NCBI GenBank assembly: GCA_036874045.1
Contig: CM072336.1
Span: forward strand, 826,001-890,000
Source: Cymodocea nodosa
Taxonomy: Eukaryota; Streptophyta; Magnoliopsida; Alismatales; Cymodoceaceae
Direction: 5' to 3'
Length of the DNA stretch: 64,000 bases
Positions within the stretch are counted from its first letter, which is position 1. The number at the start of each line of letters is the position of its first letter. Below are positions 39,709 to 52,097 of the stretch, in pieces. The notes under the pieces are model-generated. The model did not search any database, was not told the DNA's origin, and was given only the letters and a program-made list of their open reading frames with translations. The position numbers and the translations under genes were made by a program.

Positions 39709-42256
39709 GTTCAAAATACCCACAAAATTCTACTGGACCAGAAATACTATCGAAGGCCTCCCCCCCGAGTGTCTGATGAAGAGTTCTTTGGTCCTAGCAG
39801 TTTCTCATTGGCCTTTTTTAGGCCCCTACAGGTCTGCAAATGAGGATATGATTTTTTTCCTCACCCTGAAATATGACTGACAGAAACCGGTAATGAGAAT
39901 AGGGAAGTTTCGCAGCTGCCGTGCATTTCGTCAAGTCGTCGTCTTATTTGTTAGAACAAATAGGTAGATTTTCTTTTACTTATTTTTGAAAAATTTCAAT
40001 TTCATGAGAAAGTGGGAACTCGAAGGACTTCATTCGTTCTTTTACACGATTCTTCCTCCAGTCTATAATTACAGAACTCAAGCTTATGAAAATGGGTGGT
40101 TTCTGGAACTGTTAATTTGTAAGGGAATGATACAGCACGGTCTGATACTCTCCGATCTAGCTACAAATTGCACACTTATGTTGTACCTGAAGTTAAAAAA
40201 GGTGGCATAAGTTGGTTCCTCTGCTAAAACTATAAATTCTTGCGGTAGCTTTTAATACGAAAAAAGTCACTACCAGTGAACAGAAAATGTTAAAAGGTTT
40301 AGATCTGTTTCGTGTTGCAATAATTTATTTGTGGTCGCTTTCTTCCTTTCTTGTAAGGGGGCCACCGCACGAGCTCTGTGGAAATCATTTTACGGAGACC
40401 CAAAATGTTTTAATCAATTATTTACTGAGGTACAGTATAATCAACTACTATTTGTGGGTCCCATGGTATTTTGTCAGTCAAAATTCATAAAAGGGACCCT
40501 TTTTCTTTTTAATATAATGCAAAGATTCTTTGGACATGTTCCGGATCCGGGAAGAAATTTCCATGACAATAATAAATGATGCCGGAATTACCACACAGAT
40601 TCAGAAAATTAAGTTTTAATTATCACATATAAAATAAGAAAAGACTACTTTTAAACCCCTTTGGTGCTTCCAGCAACGCACCTCCTCTCCGGATCCGCTG
40701 TGGCAGATGGCGACGACACGCCATTTCAAAAGAAGGGAAAAATATTAGATAAAAAAAAGTAAAGCCTCGGCGATTCTAGTGAGCTTCCGAATATGCTTCT
40801 AACGTGTGTATAGACAGATGTATTTATATTTATTATTAAGTATTATTTTTTTATAAGAATTTTAAAGTTAATTGTATTTAGGTGGAAGCAAAATCAAAAT
40901 AGATGATCATTTAAGAAGTTTTTATACAATGTCTATGAACAATAGTGTTGGTTCTACTTAAATGTTATTAAATTATAGGTATGCGCATCATTTATCTAAC
41001 TCAATTATTAATATTGTAATTATTGTCTCAATCAGTAATCTGAATTGAATTGATAGATGAGATCACTTAAGATATCTCTAACTAATTAAAAATCTTTACA
41101 AAATAAAGTACACGATAATTAAAAAAATCTATTATATTAAAGTCTAACAATAACTCTTAGAAATTTTCAATTCCTTAGATATTCTTAATGTATATCAAGC
41201 CATTTGAGTGTTTATAAAGATTCACCTTCTATCAATTCTAAAAATATTCTTAGTGTTCACCAGATTGTTAAAAAAAAAGAAAAAAGCATGTGATTAGACT
41301 TTAAAATGCACTTAACATGTTAAAAAATTAAAAATTAAATTATTTTTTAAATATTTACAATATTTTTTACTTTGAGCATTTGATTATTATTGATTCATAA
41401 ATCTTTTTCTTATAGTAAATTACATGGTTACTTATTCTTCTCCGCTGTTTTTCGTTCACTCTTGTTCTTATTACTTGTAAACATCATAAGTTCGTTATAT
41501 TATTTATTTTTATTTGTAAATACATCTTATCTCGTCAATTTCAATCGTGTCTTGTTTCTCTTGTACATCATGTGTTTTATCTTATTAAGTGGTGTAATGA
41601 AATCAAATTTACAGCAAAAAATGTTGTAAGTATTTACCACAAAAAGAATTATTTGTTAAAGTTACGTTTGGAGAGAAAAACCTTTTATAAAAAATTTGGA
41701 AGAAGAGAGAGAATTGTATAAAAACAAAAATGGCTAAAATTGATTTTTTCTCAATTTTAGAAAAAGCGAGCCGCAAAATATTTTATGATATAATTTCGTC
41801 TAAGATCTGTCTTTTCACGCATATTATTTACGTAAAATTTTCGAATAGTAGAAAATCAGAAAAAATCCATGTTGAAAAGCCCGCCCAAACGCGCGTCTCC
41901 ATGTTCAAATAGTTTTTTTTAGTTGTAAGTGTAGATAATGGACTTAATAATGTTGAATAATTATAATTTAAAGTTAGTCAAATAGTGATTATTAAAAATT
42001 AATTGAATTATAAGCATTTGATGTTATTAAATTAAGTAGACGTTAACAGTTATTTATTTTTTCTCCTTTTTTTAAATTATTATAATATGGACGAGATTAT
42101 TAACTGTTTGAACGACGATTTCCAGAACGCACGTCTCCTGCTGCTCAGTCACCCTGGACCGATCGGAATCCTCGATTGGAATGCTCTTCTTGGCGCAAAC
42201 GGTTCGGATGAGTGTGGCGTCGCCGGGGATTGGCTGAGCGCATCGTGGAAGCTCCG
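39709..42256. other. Intergenic region between SNF4 and the HAK/KUP gene
   Basis: Its first part should be the SNF4 3' UTR and its last 100-200 bp the HAK/KUP leader. Between, the sequence is very AT-rich with no family-like frame. An upstream ATG at 42087 opens a 69-codon frame that overlaps the HAK/KUP start in a different frame; whether it is transcribed cannot be told from the sequence. Confidence 0.5.
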
Positions 42257-45200
42257 ATGGATCAGGAGGCTGGACCTTCCGTTGGTGAACGTGTGAGTCT
42301 TCCTCTGTTTTTTTTTCTTCACTTTCTTCGGTTTCGTCATGCTTATCTTTGCGCATCATTTCTGTGTGTCGAGTGCTTGATTTGGCGATCGGTTTCTAAA
42401 CTTGTGAAGGATTGCGAATTCTTTTTGCATTCGATTGATAATGCGCGTCGATTCCCTCGAGGTGAGAATTTCAATTTACGGATTGGAGCGGGTGGTCGAG
42501 ATGCAGGCTTGTGTTTTTCTCTTACGTGTACGGTGAATTTGGGAGTGGGGTGTTGGGTAGAATCAAGGAGTAGAGTCATTTTTTTACCTTTTTATGCTGC
42601 AGTACTTTGAAAAAAGACTTATTAGGGATGCTCTGCTGTTCCAGTTCCACAAGTGATTTGGTGGTTACCCCACATCAAAAATAACAATTTTCCTTTTAAG
42701 CTGCATCTTTTAATTTCTACTGCTATTCTAGCTACATAATATATGAGAAAGATTCCTAATAGAATTCCAGGGTTAGTTTTTTCATGGATGGCTGCATCCT
42801 TTATTCTTGAGTGGTCAAGTTCACAGAGATGTTCAGTTTGGCAACAATTTACATTTGTTTCGAAGTTTCATTTCAAAATGAGTGTGGAAGAGAATCAGCT
42901 ATGGTAGTTATTTTTCTTGTTGGAATCCTTTTCCTTTATTGATAATGGGTTGAAAAATGAAATCAGCCGAAGAAAGACGTGAAATAAATAATCCTTTGTA
43001 TGGGGGAACGTATTTTTCATAAACATGAGCTTCAATCATGAGATGAAACTTAATACCATGTTGTAATGCAAAAATCCAACTCAACTAATTGGCTGAGTGT
43101 AGGAGTCTACTGTTATATATATGGGACAAGACCCTTCCCACTTTTTAAATGAGTCTATTATAATAAATATAATGAGGTCAATTAAATTTAATAATTAGTC
43201 CCAATGAAATTTGTAAATTTCTAACAATTTATTTAGGAAAAGGTTTAACCTAAAGAGTTGAAACTCTAAATCTACTTGAAGTGTAATTTTAAGATCCATG
43301 TGAAAATAAATAGGCTTAGTAAATTTGCAATAGCATATATAAATCTCTACTTGTTTATAGATGTTATTATTTATTAATATCTCTCCAATTTCTATTTATT
43401 CAACCAAGGTATGGCAATATCATAATGCATGAACAAGTATGATCTCTTTTCTTATGAATTTGTAATACTATGAAATTTCAACTCAAAATTATTGAATGGA
43501 ACAATTCATCATATATTAGCCTAAATTTAGTCTTCATATTATCGATGTGAGACTAATCTAACACTTTTCTTCACTTGTGGTTTATTTTTTACTTATAAAT
43601 GGCTTTTTATTTTATATTGAGTAGATGTGTATAACCCTATTTTAATATCATGTAAAATTTCAATTCAAAACTAATTAACATTGGGTGGAGAGATTCGTTA
43701 TATTATTAGGTTTAGGTTTAATTTCCACAATGTCAGTGTAGGACTATTCTAACAAACACTTTTCAGAAAATATTTATTCAGTAAACCTTTTAGGAAATCT
43801 TCATAGAAATCTTTACCTTCTCCAAAAAAAAAGGTTTTTTAGCTTATGCTCTGTCTTCTCTGGATGACAATTTCCAAGTTCTGATGGTCCATATAATGTT
43901 CTTTATCCAGGTTCACTGGTTCAACCACTATAAAGATCTACTCCTTTTAGCCTATCAGAGTTTTGGTGTTGTATATGGTGACTTGAGCACTTCACCTCTA
44001 TATGTATATAGAAGTGTTTTTTCTGGAAAGCTACAACAGTATCAGGATGAAGATACAATCTTTGGTGTGTTCTCCTTGACGTTTTGGACATTTACTCTGG
44101 TTGCATTGCTTAAATATGTCATAATTGTGCTGAGTGCTGATGATAATGGTGAAGGTAAGTTTCTGATCTTTTCCCGTTTGAATTGTGTTTTATTTTTTGG
44201 GCTTGATATTTATACAATACTACAGGGGGAACATTTGCTCTCTACTCCCTTCTCTGTAGGCATGCAAAGTTAAGTTTGCTTCCTAATCGGCAAGCAGCTG
44301 ATGAGGAACTCTCCACATATTATAGACCTGGGTATGCACCTAGAAGTGCTGCTTCTTCTCCTTTCAAAAAATTCCTGGAGAAGCATAAAAGGCTGAGGAC
44401 TATACTACTGGTTCTAGTCTTATTTGGTGCTTGCATGGTGATAGGTGATGGGATTCTAACCCCAGCAATTTCAGGTTAAGAGATTCTTATTTTTCATTGA
44501 TATGAATTTGTGACTGGAAAGATCTGGCTACATGTCTGTATAATTACCCCTGCAATTTCTATTTGCACTGCACTGATGCTACATTTTGTGTTCAGTTCTA
44601 TCTTCTATTTCAGGTTTGCAGGTTCAAGCTAAAAATTTAAATGACGGTGAGTTTTCCCATGTACATACTAAGTTTGTGGTATCTTTTTTTCTCCTTGTTC
44701 AATGCTTCAATTGAAGTTGCCTAGGAACTAGACTGAAGATAGACAGATATTGAGTCACTGATGCATGGACATTCTAACTTTTAAGCAATTAGCATAAAGA
44801 CCCCTTTTATATAAGAACTCCAGAAAGTTCATCTCGTCAATTGGAAAGGTTTGGGCAACCATATTTAATGAATAACCATATGATTTTTAATATCAAATAA
44901 TTTTTGTTTGCTAAGTTGGAAGAATACAGAAGTTTTCTCAGTAGGGGAAAGGCTTTTGGCATCTAGGTACCATTTAAAAAATTTAAAAAATTATTTTGAA
45001 TGTTTTATTATTTATATTATATATTAAATGCAATTTATGCATAGATAAATTTACTCTTAACTCAACTAACCCTAAATAACAGTGAAGTATATAAAAAATA
45101 ACAGGTCTATAATAAAATATAGTAAGATTATCATCATACCATTAACGATAGACATTAATGCCAAAATGCATAAAAAATTAAGTTTTTATCTTTTAATAAA

Positions 45201-48200
45201 TCTTAACACTTTAAAATACATGGATCCTTGTTTGATTTGATACCAGATATGGTAAGGATCCAATTATGATAAAATTAGGCATGGCATGAACATGCCCAGA
45301 GGCATTACCCAGGCACCTGTAGTATGATAATAAAATTTGTGTACCTTGGAACCTTAATATGTTTTGGCACCATAAATGATAGTGACTTTGCAAAAGTGTA
45401 GTGGTGGAAGTTTTATTATCCAGTAGCCCATTTGAATTTGGTGACTTTTCGTAGTTGGCTAGTGCCCATTAAGTCACCTATTGGTAATAGCGGGCATACA
45501 AGCTAAGCCAAACATGCATGCCAGGCATGTGACCCATCAACGTATTAGGTCTTTGCAACACAAACCCATTCTCTTCTTTTCAATCCACTATTGCTATGTA
45601 GGTTGTTTAAGTGAATATTTTATCATGTAGGAAGGAACTTATGTGATTCTTGTATATTTGGAAATTGTCAAAATTTTGTGTAATTGGTTTCAAACGTCAT
45701 GCATCTAAATTTTTTTGAGAAGTTTTCTATTATTTGTTCATTGATTCTTTCCATATGTCATATTTTATCACTCTTTTCAGGTGAGGTGGTAATTATTGCA
45801 TGCATTGTGTTGGTCGGTCTCTTTGCTTTGCAGCACTATGGTACCCAGAAAGTAGCCTTCTTATTTGCACCAGTTGTAATACTTTGGCTTTTGAGCATTG
45901 GTCTGGTTGGTTTATATAATACTATTTATTGGAACAATAGAATTTATCATGGTCTTTCACCACACTATATATACTGGTTCTTCAGAGAAACAGGAAAAGA
46001 TGGTTGGATTTCTCTTGGGGGAATCCTTCTTTCCATCACAGGTAAGTTTTGAGGATGATAGTATACTTGTTACAACAGTAGCTTATGCCATAATCCCACT
46101 ATGTGGGATTGGTCACATAATCATTTTCTTCCATATATTTCTATCATCAAATCTTTAGTTAAATTACATAAATTTAAACATTCTCTTATAATTTCTAATC
46201 AAGTAATTTTAGACATTCTTCTGCTTTTAATTTCTTTTATACTAATTAATTCTCTTCTCTCAACTAGTGTATCAAGTATCAAGTATATGACCAAATCTCA
46301 TAAGCTGATTTTCTCTTATCTTCAATTAACGTATTTCTTATTCTATTTCTGCTAAAATCAATTTTCTCTTATCTTCAATTAATGTATTTCTTATTCTATT
46401 TCTACTAAAATCAATTTTAACTTATCTCTTATAGTATTATCAGTCATCCATCTAAATATCATATCTATACAACATCAACTTTATACATGATTATACCTTC
46501 CAGTTCAACATTTTAAACTCATTGAATCATTAAAATGCTAAGCCATTTTTTGTTGTAACTCATAATCAATTTTCCAAATTGTGACTTGTTTCAACAATGA
46601 ATTAGATAGATAATTGATTGAACTTTTTTGCTTTTATAAAAAAAGTCAGAAGCTTAAGTTGCCTTTGCACTTCATTGATAGGTGCTGAAGCCATGTTTGC
46701 AGACCTTGGCCACTTTAACGATGCATCTATAAGGGTATACATGTTTTCTTTGAGTTGAGCTGTTTATTTTTGTAGTATATATCATCATTATATGACCTTG
46801 TACAACAGGAGGGTGTTACTTTTCTTTCCATGGTTAAGTCTCTATTGCTAAATATGTAGTTTGTGTTATTGGCAATTACACATGGTGGGATCATTGTATT
46901 GATTGATGTTGTGATAATGGTCTTTATGCAAAGTAATTACTATTTGTAGAGTATTGAACTTATATCTTCTACTTCTCTCTCACTCTCATATATATATATA
47001 TATATATATATGGAAATATGTAATTGAAGGCATCCACCGTAAATTATTATGGATGTTGTTTCCAACATGCGTCAACCCTTCATCCATGCATCTCATTCCA
47101 GTCTACATGTTGGCATTGAGGTCTTCACCCATTCTATGTCTGTTGCTCCCATGAACTACAAGGCACCAACCCTTAGAAACTCACCCTTGTGAATTGTGGC
47201 GAGATAGGACAACTCCCCTACCTTCTAATGGCCCTTCATCCAACTCCTCCTCGATCTCCTACATGGACAACATTCGAGTCTAGCTTGCCCTTGTTTGACT
47301 CCCCCTCCACCTCCTTCCCCCCACACCCTCTCTTCTCTTTGTTGGCTAGCCACACCCAATGCCCTTAATTCTACCACACTTGTTGATATCATCACCACTC
47401 TCTTCCCATTAGCACCATGGTGGCACTCTCCTCCCATGAGGTAATCCCTAGGAACTACCAAGAGGCATTTCAAACTCACTAGAATTTTACTATAAATGAA
47501 GAGATGTAGGCATTAACATCTTGTGGCACGTGAATCTTGTCTCTCTTCTCAAGGAAACTAACATAGTCACTTATAAGTGGGTATTTATAGTTAAGTACAA
47601 GTCTGATGGAATAGTGGATAGAAGTCTCAACTAGTTGAACAAGGTTTTACAGAAAAATATGATGTTGACTATGTAAAAACCTCACCTATAGCTTGGTTAA
47701 ATTTTATATAAGTATTGCTCTCTTTTGCCATAAATCAATCTTGGGAACTTGTGCAACCATATTTGAAAAATGCATTTTTGTATGATAATTCGTCAAAATA
47801 GGTATTTATAGAATAACCTTCAGAATATGTTGCTTAAGAGAATGATAGTTTTTCTTGCTGTAAAAAGTTATTTATAAACTCAAACAAAGTTTACATGCTT
47901 GGTTTGAGAAATTCAACTTTATTGTTGTAGTTGGTGGTTTTAAGTGATACAATATGGATACTTCAGTATTTTATAGGAACATAGACAAATGTTGTGGTAA
48001 TTGCAATGTGCATGAATGGTATTCTACTCACTGGTAATGATATTTTAAATATTCAACAAACAAAAGACTACCTTTAGAATTATTTTGTTATCAAAAACAT
48101 TGGTTGACTTAGATACTTCTTGGGTATCGAAGTTGCATGCACTAGAGACAAAATGGTCTTGTTTGAAAGGAAGTATGTACTTAATCTCCTATAGGAAATT

Positions 48201-51200
48201 GGTCTACTTGGGTGCAAACTTGATTCTACCTCAATATACCAAAGCCTAAATTTCTTGGACAAATCATCACCCATGTTAAAAGATATTGTTTGGTATAAAA
48301 GACTCACTGGAAAACTAATATATTCAAATGTTGTCTATACTATTATGCATGAGTCAAAGATAGTACATTGGCAAGGGGTTTTATGAGTTCTAGCTTATGT
48401 CAAAAAGACTTTTGGTAAAGGACTGGTGTATAAAAGACATGATCATACACACATAGAGGCCTATTTAGATTTTGATTATGCAAGTAATAAAGGAGACCAA
48501 AAATCTACCTTAATATACTACACATATGTTGTAGGTAATCTGATTACTAAGAGGAGCAAGAAACAAAATGTTATATCAAGATTCAATGCAAAGGCAGAAT
48601 ATTAAGTTATGACATAAACTGTATGTGAGATGATGTAACTATGCTCTCTTTTGATGGAGTTTAGGTTTCCTATTAGTGAGTTCATGCCTATGCATGATGA
48701 TTATCAAATTATCGTCTTCATTGCTAATAATCCAACATTCTACAAGAGAATCAAACAAATGAGATGAATTGCTATTATGTTCAAGACATTGGGTATGCTT
48801 GTTAAATGTTAAGAGCCACTCTATCTGTGCTTCCGATGAAGAGCAGTTTGACGCACAACAAATGCATGTAATCTAAAGTGGTTCTTTTGCTCCCTACTAC
48901 TCCATGGTGATCCTTCCACAACAGAAAAATGTAGATGATGAGGAGCAGTTTAATAGTTGCTCCTTAGGCTCTTAAGTGATCCAAGAGGTGAAAATATGAA
49001 ATCACTCCTGTCTTTGTAATTTTTTTTCTTCAGTTAAAGCTTGTCCAACCCCTAAACCTATTGAACAATCTCCTCCCTCATCTTTGACAATCGTCATTGG
49101 AGGTGTTGCAATCGATTAACTAATGCCAGCAATCTCCAAACCCTTAAATTGATTAATTTCATATGTTTTAATTATTGTTATCAATTTAAAGCATTACATA
49201 TTTAATCTAGGGATTATTTTAAAAATATTGGAAAATGTTTTCTACATATTTATTCAAAATATTATTTTTAAGAAATCATTTAATCATATAAAATCATTTA
49301 CTATTTTAAAATATTAACACAAACATTAAATAACTTGCCAAATATTAATTACATTACACTTAAAAAGAATTAAGAATAACAAATTTGAAAATATACACAT
49401 AGTACTGTTTTACCAAATAAACATTATTTCTTAAACTTCTCTTCTTTATTGACACACATCTTTTAAATTATGGTTATACTACTACTTACTAGAACAAAAA
49501 ACTAAAAAGCTGAAACAAACGTAACCATTGTCATAAAAGACATTCTCTCTACTTCATACATTCAATTGTCTCGTAAGTTTGTAGATATTTTCACTAAAAA
49601 GTTGGGTTTGGGTCCTACGGTTACATTTATAAAAAGTTAACATATTGCATGTATATGCTCAGCTTAAGGGGATGTGTTAGATTATTAGTTATATAGGTTA
49701 ATCGGTTATTGGGCATCCATTTAATCAAAACCCTAATCACACACATGCACACACACAAACACACACACACACACACACATATTAGGTAATTCCATAATAA
49801 AGGAACTGGTTTTGTGTGTTTGTGTGTATGTACATGTTGGACATGAATCAGCTACAGTTAACCACAGCTAATTCATGTCTCTATTTCATTCCATTAACCC
49901 CTTTGTACAAGAGGCGGTAGCCACATGAAACAGAGAGAGTTATTAGTTTCAGTTAACCGCAGCTGATAAATCTCCTATGCACACATAATTGCAGTCTAAT
50001 ATAATTGTTTCTATCATTTCTTTCAATTTTTTGATAATGCTCTTTCTGTCAATTGAGTCTACTGAAAAGCTTTGCTACAGATTTAGATGTAATTTCCACT
50101 GTATCACTACTTCAAGTACTTCATATCAAAACTAGCAGCTTTTAGATGAACCTTTTCACATGCAGATTGCATTCATTGGTCTTATTTACCCTTGTTTCTA
50201 TCATTTCTTTCAATTTTTTGATAATGCTCTTTCTGTCAATTGAGTCTACTGAAAAGCTTTGCTACAGATTTAGATGTAATTTCCACTGTGTCACTACTTC
50301 AAGTACTTCATATCAAAACTAGCAGCTTTTAGATGAACCTTTTCACATGCAGATTGCATTCATTGGTCTTATTTACCCTTGTCTATCACTGCAATACATG
50401 GGACAGGCTGCATTCCTATCAAAAAATTTTTCTGATTTTCCTACAAGTTTTTATGCTTCCATTCCAGGTGAGCATCGAATTTTCTCTGCTTCTGTAAAAT
50501 CACTGCAGGTGTTTTTTTCATATATTTACTAATATCATGTTCTGCAGAATCTGTTTTCTGGCCAGTTTTTATGGTTGCAACGCTTGCAGCAATTGTTGCA
50601 AGCCAGGCTGTTATCTCAGCAACATTTTCTATTGTGAAACAATGCCATGCTTTGGGTTGTTTTCCTCGTGTTAAAATTGTGCACACATCAAGATGGATTT
50701 ATGGCCAAATATACATTCCAGAAATAAATTGGATACTCATGGTTCTCTGTCTTGCAGTTACAATTGGTTTTCGTGATACGACACTTATTGGAAATGCTTA
50801 TGGTAAATCTTCTTGATGCCACCGACATGTTTGCTTAGACATGTTTATTATCGTATTCAACTTAGGGATGCATTCTGTGCTCACTTGCCTACACATAAAT
50901 GCCTTTGTCTCTATTTTATGACAAAATCTCACTTGCCAATTATGATGTCATTATAATGCTTATTATTGCAGTTCCTTGGCTCTTTACTTCAGAACTGCTT
51001 TCTGTGCAGGCATTGCATGCATAACGGTGATGTTTGTTACCACATGGCTGATGGCATTAGTCATCTTCTTTGTATGGCAGAAAAACATTGCATATTCGCT
51101 TTCCTTTTTACTTTTTTTTGGAGTGATTGAGTCCATTTACTTGTCATCTTCCCTCATGAAAATTCCACAAGGAGGATGGGTACCTATTATCCTGTCATTC

Positions 51201-52097
51201 ATCTTCACAATCATCATGTATGTTTGGCACTATGGAACACGCCGGAAATATCAATTTGACTTTCAAAACAAGGTCTCAATGAAATGGATTCTCGCATTGG
51301 GACCCAGCCTTGGGATTGTTCGTGTCCCTGGAATTGGTCTTATCTACACAGATCTGGTTTCTGGAGTTCCTGCAATATTCTCCCACCTTGTTACCAACCT
51401 CCCAGCTTTTCATGAGGTGCTTGTTTTTGTGTGTGTGAAATCAGTTCCTGTTCCATTTGTCCCACCTGAAGAACGATATCTCATAGGACGAATCGGCCCT
51501 AGATCATATCAGATGTATAGGTGCATTACAAGATATGGATACAAAGATGTAAAGAAGGATGAAGACGACTTTGAAAATCAACTGGTGATGAGCATTGCAG
51601 AGTTCATTCAGATGGAAGCTGAGGAAACAACGTCGGGGAATAGTGAGACATCTCTTGATGGAAGAATGGCCGTAGTCCATACTTCAGAACGGTTTAGAAC
51701 CAGTCTGGTAATGAGGGAGGCTGAGCATAGTGGTGGTATTGTTAGTGTCAGGAGCTGTAAGTCAGAAACATTGCAGAGCTTGCAGTCGCAGTATGAACAG
51801 GAGTCACCCAGGTGGACCAGAAGAAGGCAAGTGCGATTTGAACTACCTGAGGCAACACAAATTTTGAATGACCAAGTTAAAGAAGAGTTGACTTCTCTTA
51901 TAGAAGCTAAGCATTCTGGGGTTGTATATGTGATGGGTCACTCGTACGTGAAAGCAAGCAAAACATCATCATTCTTGAAAAAGTTTGCCATTGATGTTGC
52001 TTACTCTTTCCTCCGAAAGAACTGTCGACGTCCAGCAGTATCCCTGAATATTCCACACGTCAGCCTCATTGAAGTTGGTATGATACATTATGTATAG
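42257..52097 (+). CDS. HAK/KUP/KT potassium transporter, complete, nine exons
   Basis: Exons: 42257-42292, 43911-44154, 44226-44474, 44596-44646, 45781-46041, 46682-46734, 50353-50467, 50548-50802, 51010-52097. All junctions are GT-AG and in frame; 784 codons (783 aa), the typical family length. Exon 1 encodes only [12 protein letters not shown]. Family signatures: [20 protein letters not shown] (first membrane segment and pore motif), [61 protein letters not shown] and [13 protein letters not shown]. About a dozen hydrophobic segments precede a long cytosolic tail that ends [15 protein letters not shown]. It moves K+ into the cell, probably with H+, across the plasma membrane or tonoplast. 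The exact subgroup was not determined. Intron 6 (46735-50352) is swollen by a copia relic and ends in a duplicated acceptor. Confidence 0.95.
43450..43762. repeat. Diverged tandem repeat in HAK/KUP intron 1
   Basis: Two related blocks about 205-210 bp apart (from 43468 and from 43656): AAATTTCAACTCAAAATTAT and AAATTTCAATTCAAAACTAA, each followed by TATATTAGCC/TATTATTAGG, TTTAGTCTTC/TTTAATTTCC, a GTGAGACTAATCTAACA or GTAGGACTATTCTAACA end, and ACTTTTC. They are probably remnants of one repeat family; origin unknown. Confidence 0.5.
46070..46520 (-). mobile_element. 5'-truncated RTE LINE tail in HAK/KUP intron 5
   Basis: In the minus orientation it carries the same 3' block as the copies at 12451 and 16882 (GCCATAATCCCACTATGTGG, then AAATTACATAAATTTAAACA) with an ACAACAG end at about 46070. 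It is antisense to the host gene. It also contains a 53-bp tandem duplication (copies from 46308 and 46361, unit starting ATTTTCTCTTATCTTCAATT). Confidence 0.7.
47430..49680 (+). mobile_element. Ty1/copia pol relic in HAK/KUP intron 6
   Basis: Stop-broken plus-strand frames follow copia Pol in order. They begin with IPRNYQEAF and NFTINEEM near 47440-47510, then [17 protein letters not shown] and [15 protein letters not shown] (reverse transcriptase). [20 protein letters not shown] and [13 protein letters not shown] come next. [19 protein letters not shown] and [16 protein letters not shown] (RNase H) follow, ending with [12 protein letters not shown] near 49590. A purine-rich GCTTAAGGGGATGTGTTAGA at about 49660-49679 fits the polypurine tract and LTR start. 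The RNase H part is interrupted between about 48791 and 49537 by unrelated DNA. No gag was recognised. Confidence 0.75.
48791..49537. mobile_element. Unidentified insertion inside the copia relic
   Basis: The copia frame is intact in sense up to AATTGCTATTATGTTCAAGACATT (about 48788) and resumes at AAGACATTCTCTCTACTTCA (about 49538). AAGACATT occurs at both joints and could be an 8-bp target duplication. Removing one copy plus the insert restores the reading frame. No terminal inverted repeats or coding frame were recognised in the roughly 750-bp insert. Confidence 0.45.
50005..50378 (+). repeat. 187-bp tandem duplication spanning the intron 6 / exon 7 border of HAK/KUP
   Basis: Copy 1 is 50005-50191 and copy 2 is 50192-50378. 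By eye they differ at one base (CACTGTATCAC versus CACTGTGTCAC). Each contains CACATGCAG and the first 27 or so bases of exon 7 (ATTGCATTCATTGGTCTTAT...). The second acceptor (exon start 50353) gives the full protein; the first (exon start 50166) would read into a TGA soon after. Confidence 0.95.

Noticed and set aside
50166-50230. First duplicated acceptor as the real start of exon 7
   Set aside because: Its frame reads into a TGA after about 21 codons and loses the conserved [18 protein letters not shown] segment.
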